Origin: Antedon bifida
Lineage: Eukaryota; Echinodermata; Crinoidea; Comatulida; Antedonidae
DNA length: 64,000 nt
Direction of reading: 5' to 3'
NCBI GenBank assembly: GCA_963402885.1
Contig: OY727097.1
Coordinates: 4,960,001-5,024,000, forward strand
A program made the translations under genes and the position numbers. Positions 12,601 through 22,896 of the stretch are shown here, piece by piece (the stretch's first letter is position 1; the number at the start of each line of letters is the position of its first letter). The notes under the pieces are model-generated. The model ran no database searches and was not told where the DNA came from. It saw nothing but the letters and a program-made list of their open reading frames with translations.

Positions 12601-13000
12601 TCCGCCGATAGATTTTGAAAATCTGCTATCAATTTGCCAGCTGCAGAAACACCGCCACAGCAACTCAACACATATACACCGATTAGGCAGAAGAGAAGAA
12701 GTGATTCGCTTCTGCTTAAGGACTTAGGACTAGACAATTGTTGAGTTTTGTTAAGGCACATTTTGGCCAGTACTACAGCAATAATCATTGTAGATTTGTA
12801 AATTAAAAGAGTAAATACTTGTATGGTACCAAATATATCATATTGGATAAAGGTATACAATTCTGTCATACCTATAATAAATACAGATGGTAGTAAGATA
12901 AATACTGCCAATGCTATCCATTGACAACAGTTATAGTTAGTATTGCTTGCTGTGCGTTCTTCTGCCATAGCGGTGCTCGTGCGTTGTGTCCTGCAGCGCC
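9253..13000. repeat. segmental duplication, unit 2 (partner 4740-8500)
   Basis: This is the second unit of the near-identical block described at 4740-8500. It spans the N-terminal part of the gene ending at 7723, the spacer 9679-10789, the internal fragment 10790-11400, the spacer 11401-12218 and the C-terminal half of the intact gene at 12219. Confidence 0.85.
10790..11400 (-). pseudogene. otopetrin-like internal fragment (duplicate)
   Basis: Near-identical partner of 6290-6900. It has the same join of the family 5' end to the loop before TM6 (TM1-TM5 deleted), the open stretch QTPLRTILSNLQQFSKEYNI, then degraded TM7-TM9 sequence. A single-base difference near 11090 opens a slightly longer frame than in unit 1, but stops and frameshifts remain. 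Not functional. Confidence 0.75.
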
Positions 13001-14099
13001 GTCTAACGTGATCTCTGTTGTCGTGACTGGAGCCTGTAGTTCCGTACGTACTTCCTACCATCCTTGTGCGTGTGGCTTTACTGTCTCTGGGATGCAAACT
13101 CATCCAATAGTGCAGCAGAATACTCGCACCCACAATATTATACTCTTTCGAAAATGGTTGAAGACTGCTCAAGAATGTACGTAGAGGAGTTTGAATTAGA
13201 TCGTAGCACAGTAAGACCTTATCGTTCTTATTTGACATATTTACTGCCTGTAAATCAATCAGTGGCCAATCCAGTTCCTGATATTCAGCCAGCATACCGC
13301 TTACAGCATAACTTTCTTTTCCGACACTATCAACCCAGCTCACAATATTCGAAGACATCGTAAAGATAAATGCATATTGGAAAAAGGAGCAGTTTCTGAA
13401 AGAGGTGCCTTTAAAATATCTGAAGAACGCTACTTGAACGCACGTGAAGAACACTTGGAAACAGTTGTGCATTATTAACACACCCTGTCGATATTTTTCT
13501 ATTCCTCTAGTTAGTAGAGAAACACACATTCCAATGAGTACAATGTACGTTACTGAAAGAATGATGTTCAAGGTACCAAAAACATAAACGCCAACAAGAG
13601 GTTCAGAGACATTTTGTGATTTTATCTCTGTTGGTGAAAAATCTTGTAAAAGGAGTGGTTGACGTTCATCATGACAAAACAACTGTCTTATAGGACATCT
13701 AATGAGGTCAAGCTCTTGCCATGATCTTCTCTTTCGCAGAATGTACATCATTATTATTATGGAAATCGAATGGATAATGATACCAATCCAATCCAAAATG
13801 TCCCCATGAACAATATAGCGTCCGCTACTATAGTAAGCAAACATCAAAGCAGTGTAAAGTGAAATTATGCAGATAAAAATCATCATTGACGATATACGGC
13901 CATCCTCGACGAAACTGCTTGTATCACAGGTTGTTCTTTGATCTCCTGATTTTTCCGTTTCATCCATACACCAAGACATATTTTGAACTTCTTGATTTCT
14001 TGTTGTAATTTCTTCGTCAGATGAAGAAATATTAACGTTTTGTACATACGGATTATTGTTGTATGTTGTTGTTCTGTCCACCAAAGTCATATCTTCCAT
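12219..14099 (-). CDS. otopetrin-like 12-TM protein, intact copy 1
   Basis: This intact single-exon frame has 626 codons. The family (OTOP) forms proton-selective channels of the plasma membrane. Order of parts: acidic N-tail; TM1-TM2 (about residues 75-140); TM3 (VGVYVFGTLNIILSVTYIVL); TM4 and TM5 (CFQVFFTCVQVAFF, FQYAFIFTMSSNIVSW); TM6 (SKEYNIVGASILLHYW); an Arg/Thr-rich linker; TM7-TM12 ending NATLWLSN ... AAYYRFTS. The Gln, Asn and Tyr at the TM4/5/6 and TM10/11/12 positions fit the polar triads described for otopetrins (inference). The start is reset: compared with neighbours, one G is lost upstream, the old MSS start is gone, and an in-frame TAA precedes ATG 14099. The C-terminal 1 kb is almost identical to the nonsense-bearing copy at 7723. 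Confidence 0.85.
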   Translation of the reverse strand: MEDMTLVDRTTTYNNNPYVQNVNISSSDEEITTRNQEVQNMSWCMDETEKSGDQRTTCDTSSFVEDGRISSMMIFICIISLYTALMFAYYSSGRYIVHGDILDWIGIIIHSISIIIMMYILRKRRSWQELDLIRCPIRQLFCHDERQPLLLQDFSPTEIKSQNVSEPLVGVYVFGTLNIILSVTYIVLIGMCVSLLTRGIEKYRQGVLIMHNCFQVFFTCVQVAFFRYFKGTSFRNCSFFQYAFIFTMSSNIVSWVDSVGKESYAVSGMLAEYQELDWPLIDLQAVNMSNKNDKVLLCYDLIQTPLRTFLSSLQPFSKEYNIVGASILLHYWMSLHPRDSKATRTRMVGSTYGTTGSSHDNRDHVRRRCRTQRTSTAMAEERTASNTNYNCCQWIALAVFILLPSVFIIGMTELYTFIQYDIFGTIQVFTLLIYKSTMIIAVVLAKMCLNKTQQLSSPKSLSRSESLLLFCLIGVYVLSCCGGVSAAGKLIADFQNLSAEKVEINEFQINQSIARQFGLILLAVISLVQTSLQTMLILKIRRIRSIDNDAKVIIRRCLKYLMIVNATLWLSNIVVSPDSKTCYFDTNYFMFGKTMDIVYITFRPLAAYYRFTSVDLLYQASKSLEN

Positions 14100-14942
14100 T
14101 TTCCGTTACCTTTCATTCCCAATACACAATTTCTTAGCTCTACACCATACACGACAGATGCTCATCTGTATGGGGCGCAATAAGCAGCAAAGGTGTATGT
14201 GTGTCAACCCCGGGTGTTAAACACAAGTGCTGTACACGAGGAATCCACTATTTTTGTATTTATAGAGAAGTAATGTGTGGTCTTATGTCAATCATAAAGC
14301 TAAAAAATAACTGAATTTTAATATCATTCTTATCTAGCATTGTTAACAACAGAAACTTTTTAACATTCAGTTTCAGTTTTCATCTACACTAGATTAAAAA
14401 GATAATCAGATTTTAATGTTTTTTATTAAAAATATTGCAGGTCAAAGGTCAACATTGACGAATTATATAATACAGTATATGTAATATGTAATTTATATAT
14501 AATTTGAATGTTTGACAGAAAAATTGCGTTTACCAACGATGGATACATGTTAGAATAGAAGCGAGTATAGAAAAGAAGTCAGGCTCTGATTGGTCAGTTA
14601 AAATGCTTACGTGGATATGTTTTTCGCCAGAATGAACCGCCAAAAAAAAATCAAGAAATGTTATTTATAATTACAATGAGCATCGCTATTGGTTAATTAA
14701 AACTGAAAATATGAATATATTTAACTAAATACAAAAATGATCAAAGAGAAGACAAGAAAACTGAAGATTACCGAAGTCTATGTCTCTAGACATAGTAACG
14801 TACGAGTATCGGTGACTGGTGTCCAAACTCATTGAGCATACAGATAGCCTACGCGGCTCGTGTGAGAAGTTTTACTATGATAGGAATATAAAAATACACT
14901 CTGGAAACAAAGATTTATTCAGTAAATAAGTCAGTGTAGGAT
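14100..14942. other. intergenic spacer between otopetrin copies
   Basis: The right end of the copy at 14943 has a 3' flank (about 14320-14500) similar to 700-860. The 5' remnant of the copy at 12219 lies at about 14100-14150. No gene is seen. Confidence 0.5.
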
Positions 14943-16742
14943 TCAATTCTTCAAAGATTTACTGGCTTGGTTGATCAAATCTACTGAAGAGAATCGATAA
15001 TAAGCAGCAAGTGGACGGAAAATGATGATAATAATTACCATTGTGTTTCCGAACATAAAATCAAGCGCATCCGAATAGCATGTTTTAGAGTCCGGATTCA
15101 CAACTATTTCACTCAGCCAGATAGTGGCATTGGTTATCATTAAATAATTCAAACAACGACGAATGATAACTTTAGCGTCATTATCGATACTCGTAATTCG
15201 TCGAATTTTTAGGATGAGCATTGTTTGTAAACTTGTTTGTACTAAGCTAATAACTGCCAGTAAAATGACACCGAACTGTCTCGCTATGTTCAGATTAATA
15301 TCATATTCGTTGATTCCCACCGTTTCTGTTAGATTCTGGAAATCTGCTATCAACTTGCCAGTTGCAGAAACACCGTCACAGCAGTTCAACACAAATACAC
15401 CGATTAGGCAGAACAGAAGAAGTGATTCGCTTCTGTTTAGGGACTTTATGAATAATTGTCGATTGTTTAGGTATCTTTTGCAAAGTATTGTAGCAATGAT
15501 CATTGAAAATGAGTACAGCGATAGAGTAAATATCAGTATGGAACTAAATATATCATATTGAATAAGTGTATAAAATTCTGTCATACCTATAATAAAAACA
15601 GATGGTAGTAAAATAAATACTGCCAGTGCTATCCATTGACAACAGTTATAGTTAGTATTGTTTGTTGTGCGTTCTTCTGGCATTGCGGTGCTCGTGCGAA
15701 CTGTTCTGCAGCGCCGTCTAACTTGATTTCTGTTGTCGTAATTGGTGGTTGTAGTTCCGTACGTACTTCCTACCATCCTTGTGCGTGTGGCTGTATTTCT
15801 GTCTTTTGGATGCAAACTCATCCAATAGTGCAGCAGAATACTTACACCCACAATATTATACTCTTTCGAAAATGGTTGAAGACTGCTCAAGAATGTACGT
15901 AGAGGAGTTTGAATTTGATCGTAGCACATTAAGACCTTATCGTTTTTAGACACATTTACTGGATGCAAGTCAATCTGTGGCCAATCCAGTTCCTGATATT
16001 CATCTGGTATTTCACTTACAGTGAGACTTTCCTTCCCAACACTATCCATCCAGCTGAGAATATTCGAAGACATCGTAAAGATAAATGCATATTGGAGAAA
16101 AGTACAGTTTTTGAAGGAAGCGCCTTTGAAACATCTGAAGAACGCCATTTGAACGCAAGTGAAAAATACTTGGAAAACGTTGTGCACTACATACACACTC
16201 TGTCGATATTTATCTATACCTCTAGATAGTAAAGGGACACATATTCCAATAAGTATAATGTACGTTACTGATAGAATGATGTTCAAAGTACCAAAGACAT
16301 AAACGCCGACAAGAGGTTCAGAGACATTTTGTGATTTTATCTCTCCCTCTTCTTCTAAAAGGAGTGGTTGACGTTCATCACTAATTAACGACTTTCTTTG
16401 AGGATATCTAATAAAGTCAAGCTCTTGCCATGATCTCTTTTTTCGCAGAATGTACATCATTATTATCATGGAAATCGAATGTATAATGATAACAATCCAA
16501 TCCAAAATGTCCCCATGAACAATATAGCGTTCGTTACTATAATAAGAAAACAACAAAGCAATGTAAAATGAAATTAAGCAGAACAACACAATCATTGACG
16601 ATAAACGGCCATCCTGGATGAAACTGCTTGTACCATTAGGAGTATTTTGACTGTCCCACTTTCCATCCACACACGAAGACATATTTTGATGTTTTATTTT
16701 TATCTCTGCATTTGATGTCATTGCATTGTAAGAACAAGACAT
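14943..16742 (-). CDS. otopetrin-like 12-TM protein, intact copy 2
   Basis: This single-exon frame of 599 codons starts MSCSYNAMTSNAEIK. Predicted membrane spans by residue: 46-68, 75-98, 142-165, 180-200, 207-228, 285-305, 370-395, 400-422, 437-458, 485-508, 528-547 and 563-585, twelve in all as in otopetrins. Family landmarks include HNVFQVFF (TM4), SSNILSWMDSVGKES (TM5 end), FSKEYNIVGVSI (TM6), VQTSLQTMLIL (TM10), NATIWLSE (TM11) and RPLAAYYRFSS (TM12). The cytoplasmic N-tail differs from the copies to the left but matches the copy at 17825, including about 250 bp of 5' flank, so the two arose by a more recent duplication (unit about 2.9 kb). Expected to be a proton-conducting channel; substrate and tissue cannot be read from sequence. 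Confidence 0.88.
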   Translation of the reverse strand: MSCSYNAMTSNAEIKIKHQNMSSCVDGKWDSQNTPNGTSSFIQDGRLSSMIVLFCLISFYIALLFSYYSNERYIVHGDILDWIVIIIHSISMIIMMYILRKKRSWQELDFIRYPQRKSLISDERQPLLLEEEGEIKSQNVSEPLVGVYVFGTLNIILSVTYIILIGICVPLLSRGIDKYRQSVYVVHNVFQVFFTCVQMAFFRCFKGASFKNCTFLQYAFIFTMSSNILSWMDSVGKESLTVSEIPDEYQELDWPQIDLHPVNVSKNDKVLMCYDQIQTPLRTFLSSLQPFSKEYNIVGVSILLHYWMSLHPKDRNTATRTRMVGSTYGTTTTNYDNRNQVRRRCRTVRTSTAMPEERTTNNTNYNCCQWIALAVFILLPSVFIIGMTEFYTLIQYDIFSSILIFTLSLYSFSMIIATILCKRYLNNRQLFIKSLNRSESLLLFCLIGVFVLNCCDGVSATGKLIADFQNLTETVGINEYDINLNIARQFGVILLAVISLVQTSLQTMLILKIRRITSIDNDAKVIIRRCLNYLMITNATIWLSEIVVNPDSKTCYSDALDFMFGNTMVIIIIIFRPLAAYYRFSSVDLINQASKSLKN

Positions 16743-17824
16743 AGTTTTCCAATCCTACTAGTCGATTACTATCCTTCAATGTGATCCTTGCACAGCCGAA
16801 TCAATGTGTACTGAACTAATTCCGTAACAAATGAAAATTTGTTTCTTATTCTGATTTAGTTTCAATTCTTATAGATAAGAATAATAATTGTGTTTAAATC
16901 GTAAAATATTATTCACTTTCGGTCGTATTGTATCATCTATTAGGTAAACTTGGCATAGATTCTGATTTCTATGCGACATCTCAGAACGCTACTTTCATGA
17001 AGAAGAATGTTCGATGGATTACACTCATATCACGCTTGGTCAATAGAAACGGTGGTAACGCTCATGTCCAAGTATAAACCTCTTCGTAGACATAGGGTAT
17101 TCATCGATTTCGGTCAAACTTAACATGATTGGTCAAACGACAGAAAATGTCATTGCTATCTGTACAAATATACTTTGAATATAATTCTCTACCTCTGTTC
17201 GAAAGAATATTTGTTGATAGTGAAACGTATCTCAATTGACTAGTTGCAGGCCTAACTCATTGTTGTATTTAGCGCCATTTTTTAACTTCCTTAAAAAACA
17301 GAACAAATCGAATCTATTTCAAATTCAAGAATCGTAACATTTATTTAATCAAAACTACAGTATTTTAACAATTTATGTGAAGAGAATTTTCTGTTTTACG
17401 AAAGCGGTTTAATTGTTTATAAAATGTAAAAACTACGTTATCACAAAACTAAAAATATTAACAGGCTTTCTGTCTTGTTTAAAAATGTTCTGTCTAGATA
17501 GAGAGTATTGTTAATTAACAAAATTGTGAAAGTATGGAACGCTATATATTGGTCAAATTGAAGCGAATTTGCAAGCAAAAGCAAAAAATATATAATATAT
17601 AATTACAATTCATATAAAAATCACTTCAGAAACACTATTTATACAATATATTTAAACCTAAATCAGTTTTGATTGACAAAGGCCAATGTTTTTTTATTTT
17701 CTTTCAAGTTCTTGCAGAAATGCGGAATCAAAATTGATATCAATAAAATTAAGTACTCTAGATTGTATAGAGCAGCAGAGTTTATACTAAATGGATTATT
17801 AAATGAGTCTTACATTTAGGTTAG
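16743..17824. other. spacer between otopetrin copies, 5' part duplicated
   Basis: About 16743-17000 matches 19634-19900 (5' flank of the next copy) and may hold the shared promoter. No clear TATA box or other element was identified. The rest is AT-rich without a gene. Confidence 0.5.
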
Positions 17825-19633
17825 TCAATTCTTCAAAGATTTACTAGCTTGGTTGATCAATTCTACTGAAGAGAATCGATAATATGCAGTAAGTGGACGG
17901 AAAATGATGATAATAATTACCATTGTGTTTCCGAACATAAACTCATATGTATCCGAATAGCACGTGTTGGAGTCCGGATTCACAACTATATCACTCAGCC
18001 AGATGGTGGCATTGGTTATCATTAAATAATTCAAACAACGTCGAATGACAACTGTAGCGTCATTATCGATACTCGTAATTCGTCGAATGTTTATGATGAG
18101 CATAGTTTGCAGACTTGTTTGTACTAAGCTAATAACTGCCAATAAAATGAGACCGACTTGTCTTGCTATGCTATCATTAATATCATATTTGTTGATTTCC
18201 GCCGTTTCTGTGAGATTCTGGAAATCTGTTATCAATTTTCCAGTTGCAGAAACACCGTCACAGCAGCTCAACACAAATACACCGATTAGGCAGAACAGAA
18301 GAAGTGATTCGCTTCTGTTTAAAGATTTACAAAATCGTTGTTGCGTTTGATTAAAGTACTTATTGGCAAAAACTACAGCAATAATCATGGTAGATTTGTA
18401 AATCAACAGAGCAAATACTAGTATGGTACCAAATATATCATTTTGGATAAAGGTATACAATTCTGTCATACCTATAATAAAAACAGATGGCAGTAAGATA
18501 AATAATGCCAATGCTATCCATTGACAGCAGTTATAGTTAGTATTATTTGTTGTGCGTTCTTCTGACATAGCGGTGCTCGTGCGAACTGTTCTGCAGCGCC
18601 TTCTAACTTGATTTCTGTTGTCGTAGTTGGTGGCTGTAGTTCCGTACGTATGACTACTTTCTATCATCCTTGTGCGTGTGGCTTTCCTGTCATTGGGATG
18701 TAAACTCATCCAATAGTGCAGCAGAATACTCGCACCCACAATATTATACTCTTTCGAAAATGGTTGAAGACTGCTCAAGAATGTACGTAGAGGAGTTTGA
18801 ATTTGATCGTAGCACAGTAAGACCTTATTGTTTTTAGTTGACACATTTACTGGATGCAAATCAATCTGTGGCCAATCCAGTTCCTGATATTCAGCTGGTA
18901 TTCCACTTACAGCAAGACTTTCCTTCCCAACACTATCCATCCAGCTGAGAATATTCGAAGACATCGTAAAGATAAAGGCATATTGGAGAAAAGTACAGTT
19001 TTTGAAGGAAGCGCCTTTGAAACATCTGAAGAACGCCATTTGAACGCAAGTGAAAAACACTTGGAAACAGTTATGCATTATAAACACACTCTGTCGATAT
19101 TTATCTATACCTCTAGATAGTAAAGGGAAACATATTCCAATAAGTACAATGTACGTTACTGATAGAATGATGTTCAAGGTACCAAAGACATAAACACCGA
19201 CAAGAGGTTCAGAGACATTTTGTGATTTTATCTCTCCCTCTTCTTCTAAAAGGAGTGATTGACGTTCATCACTAGGTAGCGACTGTCTTTGAGGATATCT
19301 AATACAGTCAAGCTCTTGCCATGATCTCTTTTTTCGCAGAATGTACATCATTATTATCATGGAAATTGAATGGATAATGATAACAATCCAATCCAAAATG
19401 TCCCCATGAATACTATAGCGTCCGTTACTATAGTAAGCAAACAGCAAAGCAATGTAAAATGAAATTAAGCAGAACAACACAATCATTGACGATAAACGGC
19501 CATCCTGAATGAAACTGCTTGTACCATTAGGAATATTTTGACCGTCCCACTTTCCATCCACACACGAAGAGATACTTCGAGGTTCTATTTTTATCTCTGC
19601 ATCTGATGTCACTGCATTGTAAGAACAAGACAT
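17825..19633 (-). CDS. otopetrin-like 12-TM protein, intact copy 3
   Basis: This single-exon frame of 602 codons starts MSCSYNAVTSDAEIK and ends NQASKSLKN. It has the same twelve-span layout as the copy at 14943 and is its closest relative. Most differences lie in the N-tail, the Arg/Thr linker between TM6 and TM7 and the loops. TM8 also differs clearly (ILVFALLIYKSTMIIAVVF against ILIFTLSLYSFSMIIATIL). Landmarks HNCFQVFF, SSNILSWMDSVGKES, SKEYNIVGASILLHYW, NATIWLSD and AAYYRFSS-type ending (here TAYYRFSS) are present. No intron, stop or frameshift is seen. Likely a functional plasma-membrane channel of the otopetrin family, by similarity only. Confidence 0.88.
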   Translation of the reverse strand: MSCSYNAVTSDAEIKIEPRSISSCVDGKWDGQNIPNGTSSFIQDGRLSSMIVLFCLISFYIALLFAYYSNGRYSIHGDILDWIVIIIHSISMIIMMYILRKKRSWQELDCIRYPQRQSLPSDERQSLLLEEEGEIKSQNVSEPLVGVYVFGTLNIILSVTYIVLIGICFPLLSRGIDKYRQSVFIMHNCFQVFFTCVQMAFFRCFKGASFKNCTFLQYAFIFTMSSNILSWMDSVGKESLAVSGIPAEYQELDWPQIDLHPVNVSTKNNKVLLCYDQIQTPLRTFLSSLQPFSKEYNIVGASILLHYWMSLHPNDRKATRTRMIESSHTYGTTATNYDNRNQVRRRCRTVRTSTAMSEERTTNNTNYNCCQWIALALFILLPSVFIIGMTELYTFIQNDIFGTILVFALLIYKSTMIIAVVFANKYFNQTQQRFCKSLNRSESLLLFCLIGVFVLSCCDGVSATGKLITDFQNLTETAEINKYDINDSIARQVGLILLAVISLVQTSLQTMLIINIRRITSIDNDATVVIRRCLNYLMITNATIWLSDIVVNPDSNTCYSDTYEFMFGNTMVIIIIIFRPLTAYYRFSSVELINQASKSLKN

Positions 19634-19935
19634 AGTTTTCCAATCCTACTAGTCAATTACTATCCTTCAATGTGATCCTTGCATGCACAGCCGAATAAAT
19701 GTGTACTGAACTAATTCCGTAAAAAGGGAAAATTTGTTTCTTATCCTGATTTGGTTTCACTTCTTATAGATAAGAATAACAATTGTGTTCGTAAAATATT
19801 ATTTACTTTCGGTCGTATTGTATCATCTATTAGGTAAACTTAGCATAGATTCTGATTTCTATGCGACATTTCAGAACTCTACTTTCATGTTCGATGGATT
19901 ACACCGGTCTCAAATAAGACATCTGAACCTTGTGC

Positions 19936-21913
19936 CTATTCGTGCCCCTTCTTTAAAGTTTTATTGGCGTGATAGAGTAAATCTACTGAAGTGAACCGAT
20001 AATATGCAGCAAGTGGAAAGAATATAATGTTAATAATGATAATGGACTTTCCGAACATTAAATCATTTGTATCGGAAGAGTACATTTTAGAATCAGGGGA
20101 TACGAATATATCACTCAGCCAGTGAGTGGCATTAGCTATCATTAAATAAATAAAACAACGACGAATGATAACTTTAGCGTCATTATCGACACTCACGGAT
20201 CTTCGAGTTTTCAGGATGAGCATTGTTTGCATACTTGACTGTACTATGTTTATTACTATCATTAAAATAAGACCGATTTGTTTGGTTAGGTTGTAACTAA
20301 TTGCAGATGAATCGATTTCTTTCGTATTTGTGAGATTCTTAAAATCTTCTATCAAGTTACCAGTTGCCGATATACCATTACAACAGCTCAACACAAATAC
20401 ACCGATTAGGCAAAACAGAAGAAGCATTTCGCTTCTGTTTAGCGATTGACAGAATTCTTGTCGATTTTTATCAAGGTACTTATTTCCAAGTACTATAGCA
20501 ATGATCATTGTAGATTTGTAAAATGCTAGAGTATATATTTGTAAGACACCAATAATATTATGTTGGATCAGAGTATAGAACTCTGTCGTACATATCATAT
20601 ATGCAGATAGCAGTAAGATAGATACTAGCAACACGATCCATAAACAACTGACTGCAGTTAATCTTGCCTGATTTGCGTTCCATAGACTGCACCGTCACGT
20701 GATGGTTCATGTTTTCGTTAGGAATAGATGGCCGTATGCAGCGCCTTCTTACACGATCTGTGTTCACATCATGATTCATGTTTGTGTTGGTATTTATAGT
20801 ACCACCATTTAGCATATTCCTACTTGTACGCATAGCGGCATTACTATCACTCGACTGCAAACTCGTCCAGAAGTGTAGAAGAATACTAACAGCCAAAATA
20901 TTGTACTCTTTTGAAAATGGTTTGAAAATACTCAAGAACGTCTGTAAAGGATTTTGTATCAAGAGTTGATTGTAGCACCAGACGACTTCATCTTTGCTGT
21001 TTGACGAATTTGCTGATTGTAAATCAATCAATCGCCAATCCAATTCTTGATATTCTGCTTTTATCCCAAGCACAGCACAACTTTCCTTTGTAATGCTTTC
21101 CATCCAGCTGAGGATGTTCGCAGACATGGTTAAAATGAATGCATATTGGAACAAAGAACAGTTCGTGAAGGAGGCACCTCTGAAACATCTAAAGAACGCC
21201 ACTTGAGCAATTGTAAAAAACACTTGCAAACAGTTAGATGTTATGAAAACAATGTTACGGTATTTATCGGTGCGGCTAGTTAATAAAGGGACACATCTTC
21301 CAATAACTGTAATATACATCATTGACAGAATAATGTTAAAAATTCCAAAGATATAAACACCGATAAGAGGCTCAGACGCGTTTTGAGAGTGTGTATCTTC
21401 AGACTCCAAAAGAAGAGGTCGGAGTTCATCGTTCGAGAACAAACATCTTTGTGGACTTTTAATAATACCTAACCATTGCCATGATTTCTTCTTTCGCAGA
21501 ATGTACATCATTATTATCATGGAAATCGAGTGAATAATGATAACAATCCAATCCAAAATGTCACTATGCACAGCATAGCGTCCGCTACTGTAGAAAGCAA
21601 ACAGAAAAGCAATGTAAAATGAAATTAAGCAGAAAAACACAATCATTGACGAAACACGGCCATCTTCAACGAATCTACTATTATTTTGCATGTTTTTAAA
21701 TGTAGAAAACGCTGCTTTTTCTCTTTCCATTTGGATACTGCTTGCATCGCCTGTGTCTCTTCCATTCAACGAAGACACGTTTTCTGGATCTCTTTCCACC
21801 ACTGTTAACTCTTCATTTCCATTTTCTTGGTGCCTTTCCATATCATCAGACCAGTATTCACGTTTGTTTTTATTCTCTGTTTTCAATTCATTCGTAAAAG
21901 AAGACATTTTCAT
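19936..21913 (-). pseudogene. divergent otopetrin-like gene with a frameshift
   Basis: This is the most divergent copy of the array. The frame from ATG 21913 (MKMSSFTNELKTENK) is open for 451 codons to 20558 and covers TM1-TM6 and the linker. After KINCSQ, at the start of TM7, family similarity moves to another frame (LWIVLLVSILLLSAYMI, then TEFYTLIQ), which is open to 19936 and covers TM7-TM12, ending with AAYYRFTSVDLL. The shift lies at about 20640-20655, where about seven bases replace what should be a direct Gln-Trp join. Apart from this, both halves are free of stops, so the lesion may be young, or it may be an assembly error. Protein ends slightly longer than in the other copies. Confidence 0.85.
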
Positions 21914-22150
21914 CAGACGTACAAATCTTTCTATACTGATTGCTTTATTGTAGTCAAATAGGCCAGTTTTAAAGAATGAAAGCTTTTTATGATTTTACAC
22001 AGGGTATGCCAAGTTTTCACTTTCTCATCTATAATAATATTTGCAGGTGCATTCAATTGATAACAATCAATCCAATAAGGTTTTGTTTTCGTTCAGGTTG
22101 AACTGCAAATGTTTATCTTATTTTTTACCTGACTCAATGACGAAATAGTT
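21914..22150. other. 5' flank of the outermost otopetrin copy
   Basis: AT-rich upstream sequence with no similarity to the 5' flanks of the other copies. No gene is seen. Confidence 0.4.
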
Positions 22151-22159
22151 TCCTGAAAA

Positions 22160-22198
22160 ATGGCTCATCCATCAATCAATTCATTTATCCATCCATCC

Positions 22199-22244
<46 letters not shown>

Positions 22245-22330
22245 TCATTCATTCATTCATCCATCCATCCATCCATCCATCAATCAATTCATTCATTCAT
22301 TCATTCATTCATTCATTCATCCATCCATCC

Positions 22331-22364
<34 letters not shown>

Positions 22365-22732
22365 TCATTCATTCATCCATCCATCCATCCATCAATCAAT
22401 TCATTCATTCATTCATCCATCCATCCATCCATCCATCAATTCATTCATTCATTCATTCATTCATTCATTCATCCATCCATCCATCCATCAATTCATTCAT
22501 TCATTCATACATCCATCCATCCATCCATCCATCAATCAATTCATTCATCATTCATTCATTCATTCATTCATCCATCCATCCATCCATCAATTCATTCATT
22601 CATTCATTCATTCATACATCCATCCATCCATCAATTCATTCATTCATTCATTCATTCATTCATCCATCCATCCATCAATTCATTCATTCATTCATCCATC
22701 CATCCATCAATCAATTCATTCATCATTCATTC
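22160..22732. repeat. compound tetranucleotide microsatellite
   Basis: About 0.57 kb is made almost only of three four-base words, ATCC, ATCA and ATTC, in runs that follow each other in the order ATCC, ATCA, ATTC and then start again. There are about a dozen such cycles of unequal length. Because the unit length is divisible into twelve-base frames without stops, one frame is open throughout and translates to Ile-His-Pro-Ser/Ile-Asn-Gln/Phe-Ile-His repeats. It is not coding. Confidence 0.95.
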
Positions 22733-22896
22733 CTCTTTCGAGCATTTTACTTCAATATAAGCCTTGGCCATTGTATATTATATACATTATTATTATTCAT
22801 CTTTCTTTGTGACTCTACTTTCAAATAATCATGTTAACTTTCCGTTACACATCAACAGTTTTTAAACTATTTAATCGTTTCTTAAATTGTATTTTT

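Noticed and set aside
1031..21913. Alternative identity as gustatory or odorant receptors or GPCRs
   Set aside because: Twelve spans in two halves and the TM4/5/6 and TM10/11/12 segments fit otopetrins better than any seven-span receptor.
22160..22828. 222-codon plus-strand open frame of Ile-His-Pro-Ser / Ile-Asn-Gln repeats
   Set aside because: It is the translation of the tetranucleotide microsatellite, where no stop codon can occur. No gene signals surround it.
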